Assembly: GCA_945893365.1 (NCBI GenBank)
Contig: CAMDED010000017.1
Coordinates: forward strand, 1-64,000
From: Candidatus Sulfopaludibacter sp. SbA3
Lineage (GTDB): Bacteria > Acidobacteriota > Terriglobia > Bryobacterales > Bryobacteraceae
Length of the DNA stretch: 64,000 nt
Direction of reading: 5' to 3'
Shown here: in pieces, positions 1 through 8,488 of the stretch
Layout of the letters: every line of letters begins with the position of its first letter
Numbering within the stretch: the stretch's first letter is position 1
Program-made: the position numbers and the translations under genes
Notes under the pieces: model-generated
What the model saw: only the letters and a program-made list of their open reading frames with translations
Told to the model about the DNA's origin: nothing
Databases searched by the model: none

Positions 1-182
1 TGCGGGGCGTCGGTCGTCCATGGAAATGGCCGGCTGCTCGGCGACCTTCGGTCGCCTACGCGCCGGATGGTTTTGGTGATGGTTGGAAGGCCCGTCGAGC
101 ATAACTTAAACAAGGCCAAAATTGGTCTTGACTTTGGGGTCCACTTTATGCCGTGCTTCCGCCCCGTTATCGCGGCCATTGC

Positions 183-206
183 TATAAAATTGCGAAGTAG
201 CGGAAG
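183..206 (+). promoter_or_regulatory. Probable -10 element and ribosome binding site of the first gene
   Basis: A TATAAA hexamer lies at 183-188 and a purine-rich GGAAG site at about 201-206, 7-12 bases before the ATG at 213. A TTGACT hexamer at 128-133 is too far away to be its -35. Positions 1-182 hold no gene I can recognise, only a perfect 7-bp hairpin (GGCGACC, loop TTC, 40-56) without a T-tract. Confidence 0.4.
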
Positions 207-212
207 AGCCGG

Positions 213-1121
213 ATGGCACGAAGAATCAGCTGGAAAGCGATAGTTACATCCGCCGTTGTCTTGGTAGCCGTAGTTTCGGCGGCCGTCTACTACCTGCGAT
301 TACGAAGAGACTTCGCAACCTTGTCGGCGACAATCGAAGAGGAACCAACCCCAAAGCGCCCGCGACCGTTGCCGCCTAATGCGGCGGAGCCGAAGGCGCG
401 GGAGCAGCCGTCAAGGCCTGCGGCCAAGGGTGCGGAGCCGCCGCCGTCCCCCGCAGGCGAACCAGCGTTGCCCCGCGCGACCCGGCCCCGGCGAATCCCC
501 GCGTCTACGCACCCAGCGCCTCCCACGCCGGCAGCGGCGGAAGGGGACTTACCTCAGTCCGCGGAGGACTCGGCTATCGAGAAGGCGTTGTCCGAATTGA
601 AGGCGGGGAGGCTCCTGTTCAATCCGCCCGGAGAGATGGAAGTCGGGACTCGGGAACGAGTCGAGGTTCGCGTTGCACGAGATCCACGCGAAGACCTGAC
701 GCTTGCATTGAAAGGACGAGGGGCGCCTCAGGTCGAGACCATTCGGGTAGGCCGGTTCATGACCGTAAAGCTTACCGGGCCGGCGTTCGACATCAAATCT
801 CTGAGCAAGGACGACCAGTTCGTCGGAATGAGTGAATTCACGGAATGGAGTTACCTTGTAACCCCGCTTTTGGGGGGCCGGCAGAATCTCAACCTTTCGG
901 TTGGCGTGAGGATCAAGCTGCCGGGTGGCGGCGAGGAGACTCGCTACTATCCGGTCTTGGACAAAACGATTCGAGTTCGCGTGAATCCGGTCTTCTCGAT
1001 CGGACGGTTCCTGTCCGCGAACTGGCAATGGCTCGCCTCCGCCCTCGTTCTTCCGTTTCTCGCCTGGTGGTGGAAGCAGCGCTCGCAGAGGGGGAAGCCT
1101 CCCCCGGACATCGACCTTTGA
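213..1121 (+). CDS. Membrane-anchored protein with Pro-rich linker and C-terminal beta domain, unknown function
   Basis: A 302-residue protein with one N-terminal membrane helix (about residues 9-27). A long Pro/Ala/Glu/Arg-rich low-complexity linker follows (about 43-115). Then comes a compact beta-rich domain (about 125-262) opening with GRLLFNPPGEMEVG and RVEVRVAR, and a second membrane helix near the C-terminus (about 268-288, NWQWLASALVLPFLAWWW) with a basic tail. From memory, similar FNPP.EM-type domains ending in a membrane helix occur at the C-terminus of bacterial caspase-like or TPR effector proteins, but no enzymatic domain is present here. If both helices span the membrane, the linker and beta domain share one compartment. 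It is monocistronic, converging on the dehydrogenase gene with a 16-base gap. Function is not assigned. Confidence 0.75.
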   Translation: MARRISWKAIVTSAVVLVAVVSAAVYYLRLRRDFATLSATIEEEPTPKRPRPLPPNAAEPKAREQPSRPAAKGAEPPPSPAGEPALPRATRPRRIPASTHPAPPTPAAAEGDLPQSAEDSAIEKALSELKAGRLLFNPPGEMEVGTRERVEVRVARDPREDLTLALKGRGAPQVETIRVGRFMTVKLTGPAFDIKSLSKDDQFVGMSEFTEWSYLVTPLLGGRQNLNLSVGVRIKLPGGGEETRYYPVLDKTIRVRVNPVFSIGRFLSANWQWLASALVLPFLAWWWKQRSQRGKPPPDIDL

Positions 1122-1137
1122 TCGAAAGCCGTTTGAC

Positions 1138-2445
1138 TTACAGCCGCACGATCTTGTCCGAAGCCATTCCCTTCAGTGCATTCCGCGTGTCCACGATCAG
1201 GCTTGCCCGGTCGAGAACTCCGCGGTAGTCGACGGATGAGTGGTCCGTCACGATCACCACGCAATCGGCGTCGCGCACAGCGTCGTCTCCCACTCCATGC
1301 TCGAGCGCCGCGCTCTGAAGCTTCTCGCCGTCCAGTCTAAGCTCCGGTACATGTGGATCGCTGAACGTCAGTAGCGCGCCGCGTTTTCTCAACAGCAGCA
1401 TGATGTCGAGGGCGGGCGACTCGCGCACATCGTCGATGTCCTTCTTGTACGCCACGCCGAGGATGTGGATGCGCGATCCCTTCACCGGTTTACCGCGGTC
1501 GTTGAGGGCGTTCTGAATCTTGTCGACGACAAAATGAGGCATCTGGCCGTTGATGTACCCGGCCAGTTCGATGAAGCGCGCCTCAATGCCGGCTTGCTTC
1601 GTTTTCCACGAGAGATAGAAGGGGTCAATGGGGATGCAGTGCCCGCCGAGTCCCGGTCCGGGAAAGAAAGGCATGTAGCCGAATGGCTTTGTGGCAGCCG
1701 CGTCGATCACTTCCCACACGTTGACGCCAATCCGGTCGCACATCATGGCGATTTCGTTCACCAGACCGATATTGATCATCCGGAAAGTGTTCTCGAGCAA
1801 CTTCACCATCTCCGCCACCTGAGTGGAACTGACCGGCACTACCGTTTCGATGGCCTGCGCGTAAAGCGCTCTGCCGTGCTCCGTGCATTCCGCCGTGACG
1901 CCGCCAACCACTCTCGGGATGTTCGCGGTTTGATACTTCCGGTTCCCCGGGTCCACGCGCTCGGGCGAGAAGCAAAGAAAAAAATCGCGGCCCGCGCGCA
2001 ACCCGCCTTGTTCGAGCATGGGTAGCACCACCTCATCGGTCGTGCCCGGATACGTGGTCGATTCGAGGATCACGAGCATTCCATCATGGATGTAGTTGGC
2101 GATCTGCTGGGTGGCCGCGACGATGAAGCTCATGTCCGGATCCTTGGTCTTCCGAAGCGGAGTCGGGACGCAAATGTTCACCGTGTCGAGGCCCGCGATG
2201 ACGGAGAAATCGGCGGTCGCCGACAGCCGTCCCGAGGCCACCAGAGACGCGAGCGCCGCGCATGGAACATCTCCGATATACGAATCGCCGGCGTTGACGC
2301 GCGCCACTTTAAATTCATCCACGTCGATGCCGGTGACTGTAAAGCCCGCCCGCGCGAATTCCACGGCAAGCGGGAGTCCCACGTAGCCCAGGCCAACCAC
2401 GCCCACGCGCGCGGAGCGGTCAAGAATCTTGCCCCGCAGCTCCAT
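1138..2445 (-). CDS. Nucleotide-sugar dehydrogenase (UDP-GlcNAc/UDP-glucose 6-dehydrogenase family)
   Basis: A 435-residue NAD-dependent enzyme that oxidises C6 of a UDP-sugar to the uronate for surface polysaccharide. The N-terminal Rossmann motif is VGVVGLGYVGLPLAVEF. The middle segment has STTYPGTT and FSPERVDPG, typical of WbpA-like members, and the catalytic cysteine lies in GLGGHCIPIDPFYLSWK. The C-terminal UDP-binding domain contains GVAYKKDIDDVRESPALDI. I chose the ATG at 2445 because the longer reading frame back to 2694 runs through a palindromic repeat and does not resemble the family. It lies downstream of the SIS and DapF-like genes on the same strand, separated by that repeat. 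Family is clear; UDP-GlcNAc versus UDP-Glc specificity is not. Confidence 0.92.
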   Translation of the reverse strand: MELRGKILDRSARVGVVGLGYVGLPLAVEFARAGFTVTGIDVDEFKVARVNAGDSYIGDVPCAALASLVASGRLSATADFSVIAGLDTVNICVPTPLRKTKDPDMSFIVAATQQIANYIHDGMLVILESTTYPGTTDEVVLPMLEQGGLRAGRDFFLCFSPERVDPGNRKYQTANIPRVVGGVTAECTEHGRALYAQAIETVVPVSSTQVAEMVKLLENTFRMINIGLVNEIAMMCDRIGVNVWEVIDAAATKPFGYMPFFPGPGLGGHCIPIDPFYLSWKTKQAGIEARFIELAGYINGQMPHFVVDKIQNALNDRGKPVKGSRIHILGVAYKKDIDDVRESPALDIMLLLRKRGALLTFSDPHVPELRLDGEKLQSAALEHGVGDDAVRDADCVVIVTDHSSVDYRGVLDRASLIVDTRNALKGMASDKIVRL

Positions 2446-2496
2446 CCTTAGGGCTCGCCGGGCTGTTCCGAATTTGCCGATGGAACCGTGGTAGCG

Positions 2497-2575
2497 GTGG
2501 GGCGGGCCATCGTCGTTTGCGGCCTGCCATGTTCGCGGTTGAAGGCAGGCGACGAAAGACGATCGCCCGCCCCAC
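2497..2575. repeat. Palindromic intergenic repeat, copy 1
   Basis: Two arms of about 32 bases form an imperfect palindrome: the left arm begins GTGGGGCGGGCCATCGTC (2497) and the right arm ends in GATCGCCCGCCCCAC (2575), with a loop of about 15 bases. A related palindrome with the same core (ATCGTCGTTTG, CGCCTGCC, GGCAGGC, GCCCCAC) lies at 20583-20661. It occupies the gap between the dehydrogenase and the DapF-like gene. The structure is REP/MITE-like; no transposase is associated. Confidence 0.75.
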
Positions 2576-2599
2576 CGGCAGTCAACTGAAACGGTTGTC

Positions 2600-3427
2600 T
2601 CATTGCGAGTCCTTAGGCCGCTGGTCAAAGTAAAACTCGCCCCCGCAGGTGATCTCTGCGGGTCCGGTAAGGTAAAGCTCGCCGCCTTCTTCACGCAGAT
2701 CGAGAGGTCCCGCCTCGGTCAAAACGCGGACAGGACTCGTCACCAGACCCCGCGCCATCGCGGCCGCCGCGGCCCCCGTAGACCCTGTTCCGGAACTCAT
2801 GGTGCCTCCGGCGCCGCGCTCCCAGAACCTCACCTCGATTGTGTGGCCGTCGACGGGACGAAAAAAGGAGACGTTGGTCCGATTCGGAAAATACGGATGC
2901 GACTCGATCTCGCGGCCCACGCCGCGCCAGCCGAAATCGAAGTTTTCAACCTGGACCGCGCATTGCGGGTTTCCCACCTGGATGAGCGACACGTCGAGCG
3001 GTCCGGAAGACAGAGTTAGAGCGAAGCGCGCATCGTCCACGCGCGCCGCGCCCATGTTCATTTCAAAAAGAAAAGTTAGACCTCGCCGGTCAAGTACGCG
3101 AAGGTGTTTTATACCGGCCCCTGTAAGAATGCGGACTTCGCGCGATTCGAGGCCGGTGTCGAGCAGGAAGGCAGCCGCGCAACGGGTACCGTTGCCGGAG
3201 ATTTCAGACTCGCTGCCATCGGAGTTGAACAGGCGGATCGCGCCGTGGTGGCCGGCGTCGCGCCTGGGCGGCGGAGAAATCAGAATCCAGCCGTCGGCGC
3301 CGGGGCCCGCGTGCCGGTCGCAGATCGCGCGCGCGGCATCGCGCAGCACATTGGCAGGCGCGTCGCTGGCCCATGTGAGGAGAAAATCATTGCGCGCGCC
3401 GTGCGCTTTCGCAAATGGAATTCGCAT
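2600..3427 (-). CDS. dapF: Diaminopimelate epimerase-like protein with both catalytic Cys replaced by Ser
   Basis: A 275-residue protein with the two-fold DapF fold. FNSDGSESEISGNGTRC at residues 67-83 matches the first active-site signature N-x-D-G-S-x4-C-G-N-G, and WERGAGGTMSSGTGSTGA near 202-219 matches the second. DapF interconverts LL- and meso-diaminopimelate using two cysteines as acid and base. Here the first is Ser77 and the second Ser212; Cys83 belongs to the neighbouring RC position and is not the catalytic residue. Length and the rest of the motifs are normal, so this is not decay. It starts 7 bases after the stop of the SIS gene and is probably co-transcribed with it. No other lysine or peptidoglycan gene is nearby. 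It may be a working Ser/Ser variant or have another substrate. Confidence 0.85.
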   Translation of the reverse strand: MRIPFAKAHGARNDFLLTWASDAPANVLRDAARAICDRHAGPGADGWILISPPPRRDAGHHGAIRLFNSDGSESEISGNGTRCAAAFLLDTGLESREVRILTGAGIKHLRVLDRRGLTFLFEMNMGAARVDDARFALTLSSGPLDVSLIQVGNPQCAVQVENFDFGWRGVGREIESHPYFPNRTNVSFFRPVDGHTIEVRFWERGAGGTMSSGTGSTGAAAAAMARGLVTSPVRVLTEAGPLDLREEGGELYLTGPAEITCGGEFYFDQRPKDSQ

Positions 3428-3434
3428 CCGGCGG

Positions 3435-3995
3435 CTACGCCTTCTCGCCGTCCATGAAGTAGTAGCAAATCATGTGGCACACGATCATATGACCGTCCTC
3501 GATCCGGCCCATGTGGGGCTCGGCCACCCGGACGTTGATCTGCGCCAGGGGACCGAGTTGGCCTCCATCCCGTCCCGTCAGGGCGACCGTCTTGCATCCG
3601 ATCGAATTGGCGTATTCGATGGCGCGCAGCACGTTGGGCGAATTGCCGGACCCGCTGATACCCATGAATAGATCGCCCGCTTCGGCGAAATTTTTCAGCT
3701 GCTCGACGAAGACGGCGTCGTAACCGACGTCGTTGGCGTAGGCGGTAATCGTGGGTAACTGATCGGTCAGCGCCATGATGCGGAATCGATGGGGCTTCTG
3801 AAAACTGGCTCCCTTGACCATGTCGCAGGCGAAGTGCGAAGCCGTGGAGGCGCTTCCGCCATTGCCGCAGACAAAAATTCGTCTGCCATTTGCACGGGCG
3901 TCTTTGAACAACTCAATCACTTGGCTGACGCCTTCGAGGTCGATCGTATCCAGAGCCCTGATCAGGCCGGATTTATAGGTAGCGGGAAAACTCAT
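3435..3995 (-). CDS. gmhA: SIS-domain sugar isomerase, D-sedoheptulose 7-phosphate isomerase-like
   Basis: A 186-residue protein of GmhA length. The SIS core is visible as FVCGNGGSASTASHFACDMVKG (sugar-phosphate loop), ALTDQLPTITAYANDVGYDAVFVEQL, and LFMGISGSGNSPNVLRAIEYA. The C-terminal segment has EDGHMIVCHMICYYF, where the GmhA active-site His is expected. The family converts sedoheptulose 7-phosphate to D-glycero-manno-heptose 7-phosphate, the first step of LPS heptose synthesis; some relatives act on other phosphosugars. It is the first gene of a minus-strand group with the DapF-like gene and, beyond a repeat, a nucleotide-sugar dehydrogenase, which fits envelope sugar supply. Confidence 0.88.
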   Translation of the reverse strand: MSFPATYKSGLIRALDTIDLEGVSQVIELFKDARANGRRIFVCGNGGSASTASHFACDMVKGASFQKPHRFRIMALTDQLPTITAYANDVGYDAVFVEQLKNFAEAGDLFMGISGSGNSPNVLRAIEYANSIGCKTVALTGRDGGQLGPLAQINVRVAEPHMGRIEDGHMIVCHMICYYFMDGEKA

Positions 3996-4071
3996 GTACC
4001 TTAGCTATTCTATCAGGATGGGCTGGAGATCGTTCAATTCAACGCCAGCCGGCCGCAGAGTCGCCAATATC

Positions 4072-5784
4072 CTATGGCGCGTCCACCACCGGCAGCACAA
4101 TCTGCGACGGCCGCGCCTCCGAGTGATAGACCGTCTGCCGCGCCACTCGAGTCTTCGCTGAAGCGCCCAGATCTTCGCCCGTGTTCGGATTGCGGTCGAA
4201 CTGCGGAAAATTGCTGCTCGTGATATCGACCCGGATGCGATGACCGGGCAGGAAGACATTCGCCGTACCCGCCATGCCGATCTCAAACTCATAGGTCTGG
4301 CCGGGAGTGAGCAGCTCCATCTTGTCAAGGCCTTTGCGAAAGCGCGCGCGCAGGATCCCCTCCGCGACGTTCATGGCGAAACCATCCGGCTGTACATCGA
4401 TCAGCTTGACCATCCAATCGGTGTCGCGGCCGTCCGTCGACGCATGGAGCTTCATCTTCACCGGCCCCGCAATGGCCAGCGGCTTTGTCAATGGCTCGCT
4501 CGTGTACCCGAGTACGTCCGCCCGCTTCTCGATCTCACGCTGATCGCGGGGACCGGCAATGGTCGGCGTGCCGCAGCAGTTGTTGCCGCCCACCGTCGGA
4601 ACGGGTGAATCCGGATCGTAAGTGTACTGATCCCGCTCGGCGCCCGCGGGCTTGCTTTCTCCCAGTTTGCCGCCGGCCGCCAGGTAATACGGAGTGTATC
4701 GCGTCCCCGGCAGCGGCCAGTCCGCGGCGTGCTTCCATTTGTTGACGCCCATGAAGAAGATCTCAACGGGCGGCTCCCGGTCGATGCCGTTGTCTTCGCC
4801 CTTCAGATAGTGGTTGTACCAGCGAAGCTCGCGGTCGAAAAGCGATCGCATCGCGGTCTCTCCGAAGTCGATATCGCCATACTTCCGGCTGGCGCCGTGT
4901 CCCCAGGGACCAACGGTCATTTTGCTTTCCTTCCGCGCGCGCTCCGTGGCGCCGCTCGCGCGCATCCCGGTGTAGCCGTCGATCGTGCCCGCGAGGAAGA
5001 TGTCGAACCAGCCGCCCCAGGTGTGCGCGGGAACCTTGATGTTGGCGAACCGCTCCTCGTCCGCGATCTCTTTCCAATACCCGTCGTAGCTTTGGTGTTT
5101 CAGCCATTCGCGATAGTGCGGCGCCAGGCGCGCCTCGTCGAGGGGCAGTTTCCGCAACACTTTCTCGTACTTCCAATCCTCCGGCGCGTACGCTTCGGTG
5201 TGCCAATACTGCGGCTGCATGATGCGGTACGGCATGCGCACCGCGCCCCATCCGTAGTTGAAGGAGAGGCGGAACGCGCCGCCGAAGTACGCCCAGTTCT
5301 TGTAGATGTTCGTGGATGCGACCGCGGGGAACAGGGTCACCAGATTGGCCGGAGCCTGGCTTGCGGCGGCCCATTGCGTGTGCCCAAGGTAGGAGCCTCC
5401 GAACGTTGCCACCTTACCGTTCGACCAGGGCTGCACGGCGGCCCACTGAATGGTATCGTGCCCGTCGCGTGCCTCGTCGCGGAACGGCCGCCACTGGCCC
5501 TCGCTTTCGAGGCGGCCGCGGACGTCCTGGAAGATCGTAACGTACCCGTTCTGCGCGAGGTGAATCATCGAAGTGTGGGAGCCGTCGCGCTGCACGCCGT
5601 ACGGCGTGCGCGAGATGAGCACGGGATACTTGCCCTCGCGCGCGGGACGGTAGACGTCCGCATACAGCTTGACGCCGTCGCGCATGGTGACGGCCACATG
5701 CTGGTCGACTACGATGGGCGGCGGCCCCGCCGCGAAACAAGCGGAGACGGCGAGAAGCGAGGCGGTTGGAAACACGGTGCGCAT
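4072..5784 (-). CDS. Secreted CocE/NonD family hydrolase (X-Pro dipeptidyl-peptidase-like, S15)
   Basis: A 570-residue alpha/beta hydrolase with an N-terminal signal peptide (MRTVFPTASLLAVSACFAAG), so probably periplasmic or secreted. The nucleophile elbow is GGSYLGHTQW. The N-terminal part carries the family signature MRDGVKLYADVYRPA. The C-terminal jelly-roll contains DTDWMVKLIDVQPDG and FLPGHRIRVDITSSNFPQFDRN, the standard end of the family with the catalytic His. Members cleave acyl esters, amides or X-Pro dipeptides, so the substrate cannot be named. It is monocistronic on the minus strand; 3996-4071 separates it from the SIS gene. Confidence 0.88.
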   Translation of the reverse strand: MRTVFPTASLLAVSACFAAGPPPIVVDQHVAVTMRDGVKLYADVYRPAREGKYPVLISRTPYGVQRDGSHTSMIHLAQNGYVTIFQDVRGRLESEGQWRPFRDEARDGHDTIQWAAVQPWSNGKVATFGGSYLGHTQWAAASQAPANLVTLFPAVASTNIYKNWAYFGGAFRLSFNYGWGAVRMPYRIMQPQYWHTEAYAPEDWKYEKVLRKLPLDEARLAPHYREWLKHQSYDGYWKEIADEERFANIKVPAHTWGGWFDIFLAGTIDGYTGMRASGATERARKESKMTVGPWGHGASRKYGDIDFGETAMRSLFDRELRWYNHYLKGEDNGIDREPPVEIFFMGVNKWKHAADWPLPGTRYTPYYLAAGGKLGESKPAGAERDQYTYDPDSPVPTVGGNNCCGTPTIAGPRDQREIEKRADVLGYTSEPLTKPLAIAGPVKMKLHASTDGRDTDWMVKLIDVQPDGFAMNVAEGILRARFRKGLDKMELLTPGQTYEFEIGMAGTANVFLPGHRIRVDITSSNFPQFDRNPNTGEDLGASAKTRVARQTVYHSEARPSQIVLPVVDAP

Positions 5785-5953
5785 AGGCGACTATGTTATC
5801 GAATCTGAAGCCGGGCTGGCGGCTAGGCTTTCAACCGCCTGGGCTGATTGCGGCGAAGTTCACATTGATTTCCGACCCGAGCGCGATGGGCCCGCAGGCC
5901 GAAGCTTTGGCTTCCCGGCGAAAACGCGAGTGCGCATTCCTTTTGGCGCTAAC

Positions 5954-6385
5954 ATGAGAGCCGTGTACCAGATTGTCGTCGACACCAACGTCGTGGTCTC
6001 CGCTTTGCTTTCTCGCCGAGGTGCTTCGCACCGGCTCCTTCGGCTTGTGGGCGACGGGCGTTGGAAGATGAATCTTTCGGTTCCGCTCGTCTTCGAATAC
6101 GAACAGACGATGAAGCGCCTCTGTACAGGAAGTGCCCTAACGGAAAGCGGCATCGACGACATTCTTCATTTTCTTTGCGCCAGCGCCAATCTGCGCCCGA
6201 TCTTTTTCCTTTGGCGGCCGCTCCTTCCGGACCCCGGCGATCACATGGTCCTTGAGCTCGCTGTGGAGAGCCGGGCGGACTTCATCGTGACCTTCAACGA
6301 AAGGGACTTCGATGGTGCCGGACAGTTCGGCATCTCCGTGGCGCCACCAGGCGCGTTTCTTGCGATAATGGGCGAGAAGCCATGA
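5954..6385 (+). CDS. PIN-domain ribonuclease toxin (COG1569-like)
   Basis: A 143-residue protein beginning MRAVYQIVVDTNVVVSALLSRRGA, the start of a PIN domain with the first metal-binding Asp at residue 10. Further acidic residues appear in VFEYEQT, LLPDPGDHMVLELAVE and FIVTFNERDF, giving the usual four-acid site. PIN toxins are Mg2+-dependent RNases that cleave tRNA or mRNA. The reading frame is open back to 5669, but only from the ATG at 5954 does it look like the family. Its stop overlaps the start of the next gene by four bases (ATGA), the toxin-first order common in this subgroup. Confidence 0.85.
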   Translation: MRAVYQIVVDTNVVVSALLSRRGASHRLLRLVGDGRWKMNLSVPLVFEYEQTMKRLCTGSALTESGIDDILHFLCASANLRPIFFLWRPLLPDPGDHMVLELAVESRADFIVTFNERDFDGAGQFGISVAPPGAFLAIMGEKP

Positions 6386-6621
6386 CTCTGCACATAACTC
6401 TTCCCGAATCGCTTTACCAGTGGATCGCCGATCTGGCGACCCGCCAACAGGTTTCGGTCGAGAGGATGGCCGCCGCCGCCCTGACGGAGCAACTGGCCGC
6501 TTGGGCCCGAGTGGAAGGGATGGCAAGGCAGGGTAGCCGTGATCGTTTTTTGGCCGCCTTGGACAGTGTGCCCGACATCGAGCCCGCGCCCGAAGACCGG
6601 TTCGTTACATCCGGCTCGTAA
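6382..6621 (+). CDS. Antitoxin partner of the PIN toxin
   Basis: A 79-residue protein starting in the ATGA overlap with the PIN toxin. The first 45 residues (LHITLPESLYQWIADLATRQQVSVERMAAAALTEQL) look like a short beta strand followed by two helices, as in ribbon-helix-helix antitoxins. The acidic C-terminal tail (DSVPDIEPAPEDRF) would suit binding to the toxin active site. The role is inferred mainly from size, position and coupling to the toxin. Confidence 0.72.
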   Translation: MTLHITLPESLYQWIADLATRQQVSVERMAAAALTEQLAAWARVEGMARQGSRDRFLAALDSVPDIEPAPEDRFVTSGS

Positions 6622-6730
6622 CTTCCGGGCTGTGCGGAGCCGGGAGACATCGGCATGGGCTACCAGCCCCGGCTACTGTTTGGTTTCGGCCACGCGGTCG
6701 ACGGCCCAACGGAAACAACTGGACTCCATA

Positions 6731-6994
6731 TCAGAACGGAACGTTGTCGTCCGTGATTCCTTGAGAATCGGGTCCCGGTTCGGCCTCCTCCGAAGGAGGT
6801 TGATAGTCCGTCAAACTAATCCACTCGAGGTCCCACTGGTTCGCCGTATAGATCACCAAGCCACCCTTCTCATCGAAAACGTTCGCTGAGATCTTCAGGA
6901 GCTTCGAGGGTTCTACTGGATCGCTCCTGAGCCATTCCTCGTATTCAGGACCGTCCCAATGGTCTCTAGCCGCTCTTGGTTTGGGCTTCCACAT
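6731..6994 (-). CDS. Small acidic protein with SSB-like C-terminal tip (DDNVPF)
   Basis: An 87-residue protein, opposite in strand to its neighbours. A charged N-terminal half (MWKPKPRAARDHWDGPEYEEWL) is followed by a short amphipathic middle (KLLKISANVFDEKGGLVIYTANQWDLEWISL), a Pro/Glu/Gly/Ser-rich spacer, and the end TDDNVPF. The end closely resembles the bacterial SSB tail D-D-D-[IL]-P-F, which recruits DNA repair and replication proteins. No OB fold or SSB N-terminus is visible. The codon pattern reads as coding and no better gene overlaps it. It could be a small decoy or adaptor that binds SSB partners, or the ending may be coincidence. Confidence 0.55.
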   Translation of the reverse strand: MWKPKPRAARDHWDGPEYEEWLRSDPVEPSKLLKISANVFDEKGGLVIYTANQWDLEWISLTDYQPPSEEAEPGPDSQGITDDNVPF

Positions 6995-7218
6995 GAGCTT
7001 TCATCCCACCGGATCTCGCGGCCGCGAGTCGGGATTCATCCAAGACAATTTACGCTCAAATGCTTGGCATCTTGGTGTACTCTGTTTTCTAGTGAGTGCT
7101 CGACGAAGACTTCCAGATTCCCGTGCCCACGGCGCCCATGCTCGCCGACTACCGGCGGTGGGCGCGCGCCATCTCCGCGATCTGCCCGGCGTGGGGGATG
7201 GCAGGGGTGGCGCGGAAC

Positions 7219-8466
7219 ATGGCATCTGACCCTCCCGGTCCGCGCTACAAGTGGCATGTAGTCGCGATGCTCTGGTGGACGGCGTTCTTCAACTACGCCG
7301 ACCGCCAGGCGATCTTTTCGGTGTTCCCGCTGCTCGAAAACGAGATGGGGTTGACCACGCTCCAACTCGGCCTGCTCGGCTCCGCCTTTGCATGGGTCTA
7401 CGGGTTGGGCGCTCCGTTCGCCGGCGCGATCGTCGACCGCGTCCGGCGGAAGACCGCCATTCTTGGCGGACTGCACGCCTGGAGCCTGATCTGCATGGCG
7501 ACGGCGCTCTCGAAGAACTTCCGCCATCTGCTCTTCTTCCGGGGCGCGGAAGGGTTGGGCGAGACGTTCTATTTCCCCGCTTCCGTTTCGCTGATCAGCG
7601 ATTACCACGGGAAAGCAACCCGGTCGCGCGCGCTCGGCCTGCATCAGACCAGCGTCTACGCCGGCACCGTCGCCGGCGGATTCTTCGCCGGGCTGATCGG
7701 ACAGCATTACGGTTGGCGATGGTCGTTCATCGTGTTCGGGGGCATGGGCGTGCTGCTTGGTTTCGTCCTGAACAAGCTGCTGATCGAACCCGAACGCGGC
7801 GCATCCGAGGAGACGCCGGAGAACGCGAACCCGGACGAACGTCTGCCGATGCTGGCGTTCATGAAGCTGCTCAGGACAACGCCGCTCGCGCTCATCCTGA
7901 TGGCTGCGTTTCTCTGCTCGAACTTCGTGGCGGTGGTGCTCCTCTCGTGGATGCCGAAGTTCCTCTACGACCGCTTCCACCTGAGCTTGGCGATGGCGGG
8001 ACTCACCGCCACGGTGTTTGCGCAGGTCGCCAGCATGGCTGGCTCGGCCCTGGGCGGATGGATGGCCGACAGCCTCCGCGAGCGCACTCCGGGCGGGCGA
8101 ATGATCGTGCAGGCGGTTGGCGTGCTATGCGGAGCGCCGTTCGTCTACCTGTGCGGCCAGACGCAGTCGGTCGCCTGGCTGATCGTCGCACTGATTTCGT
8201 GGGGTCTGTTCAAGGGCATCTACGACGCCAACATTTTCGCCTCCCTGTTCGACGTCGTTCCTCCCAAGGCTCGCGGTTCGGCGGCCGGTTTCATGAACAT
8301 GATCGGGTGGCTCGGCGGCGGCGGCTCCGCGCCGATTGTAGTTGGGTGGGTCGCCCAAAGCACTGGCTTGGGCGCCGCAATCTCGCTCGCGGCCATCGTG
8401 TACGTAGCGGCCGGAGTCCTTCTGCTAGTGGGTATTCTGCGTTTTGCTCCGCGCCAGCCTGCATGA
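7219..8466 (+). CDS. MFS transporter (anion:cation symporter-like)
   Basis: A 415-residue inner-membrane protein with about twelve hydrophobic segments. Family signs are NYADRQAIFSVFPLLENEMGL in and after TM1, the loop 2-3 motif GAIVDRVRRKTAI, and RGAEGLGETFYFPASVSLISDY, typical of ACS-type carriers for organic anions. The second half repeats the pattern (GGWMADSLRERTPGGRM). I chose the ATG at 7219 because an AGGGGTGG stretch sits 9-16 bases upstream and the extra N-terminal residues from 7096 are not hydrophobic or family-like. The next gene starts 22 bases after its stop. Substrate unknown. Confidence 0.88.
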   Translation: MASDPPGPRYKWHVVAMLWWTAFFNYADRQAIFSVFPLLENEMGLTTLQLGLLGSAFAWVYGLGAPFAGAIVDRVRRKTAILGGLHAWSLICMATALSKNFRHLLFFRGAEGLGETFYFPASVSLISDYHGKATRSRALGLHQTSVYAGTVAGGFFAGLIGQHYGWRWSFIVFGGMGVLLGFVLNKLLIEPERGASEETPENANPDERLPMLAFMKLLRTTPLALILMAAFLCSNFVAVVLLSWMPKFLYDRFHLSLAMAGLTATVFAQVASMAGSALGGWMADSLRERTPGGRMIVQAVGVLCGAPFVYLCGQTQSVAWLIVALISWGLFKGIYDANIFASLFDVVPPKARGSAAGFMNMIGWLGGGGSAPIVVGWVAQSTGLGAAISLAAIVYVAAGVLLLVGILRFAPRQPA

Positions 8467-8488
8467 TTCTGCTTGTATCATTGAAATA

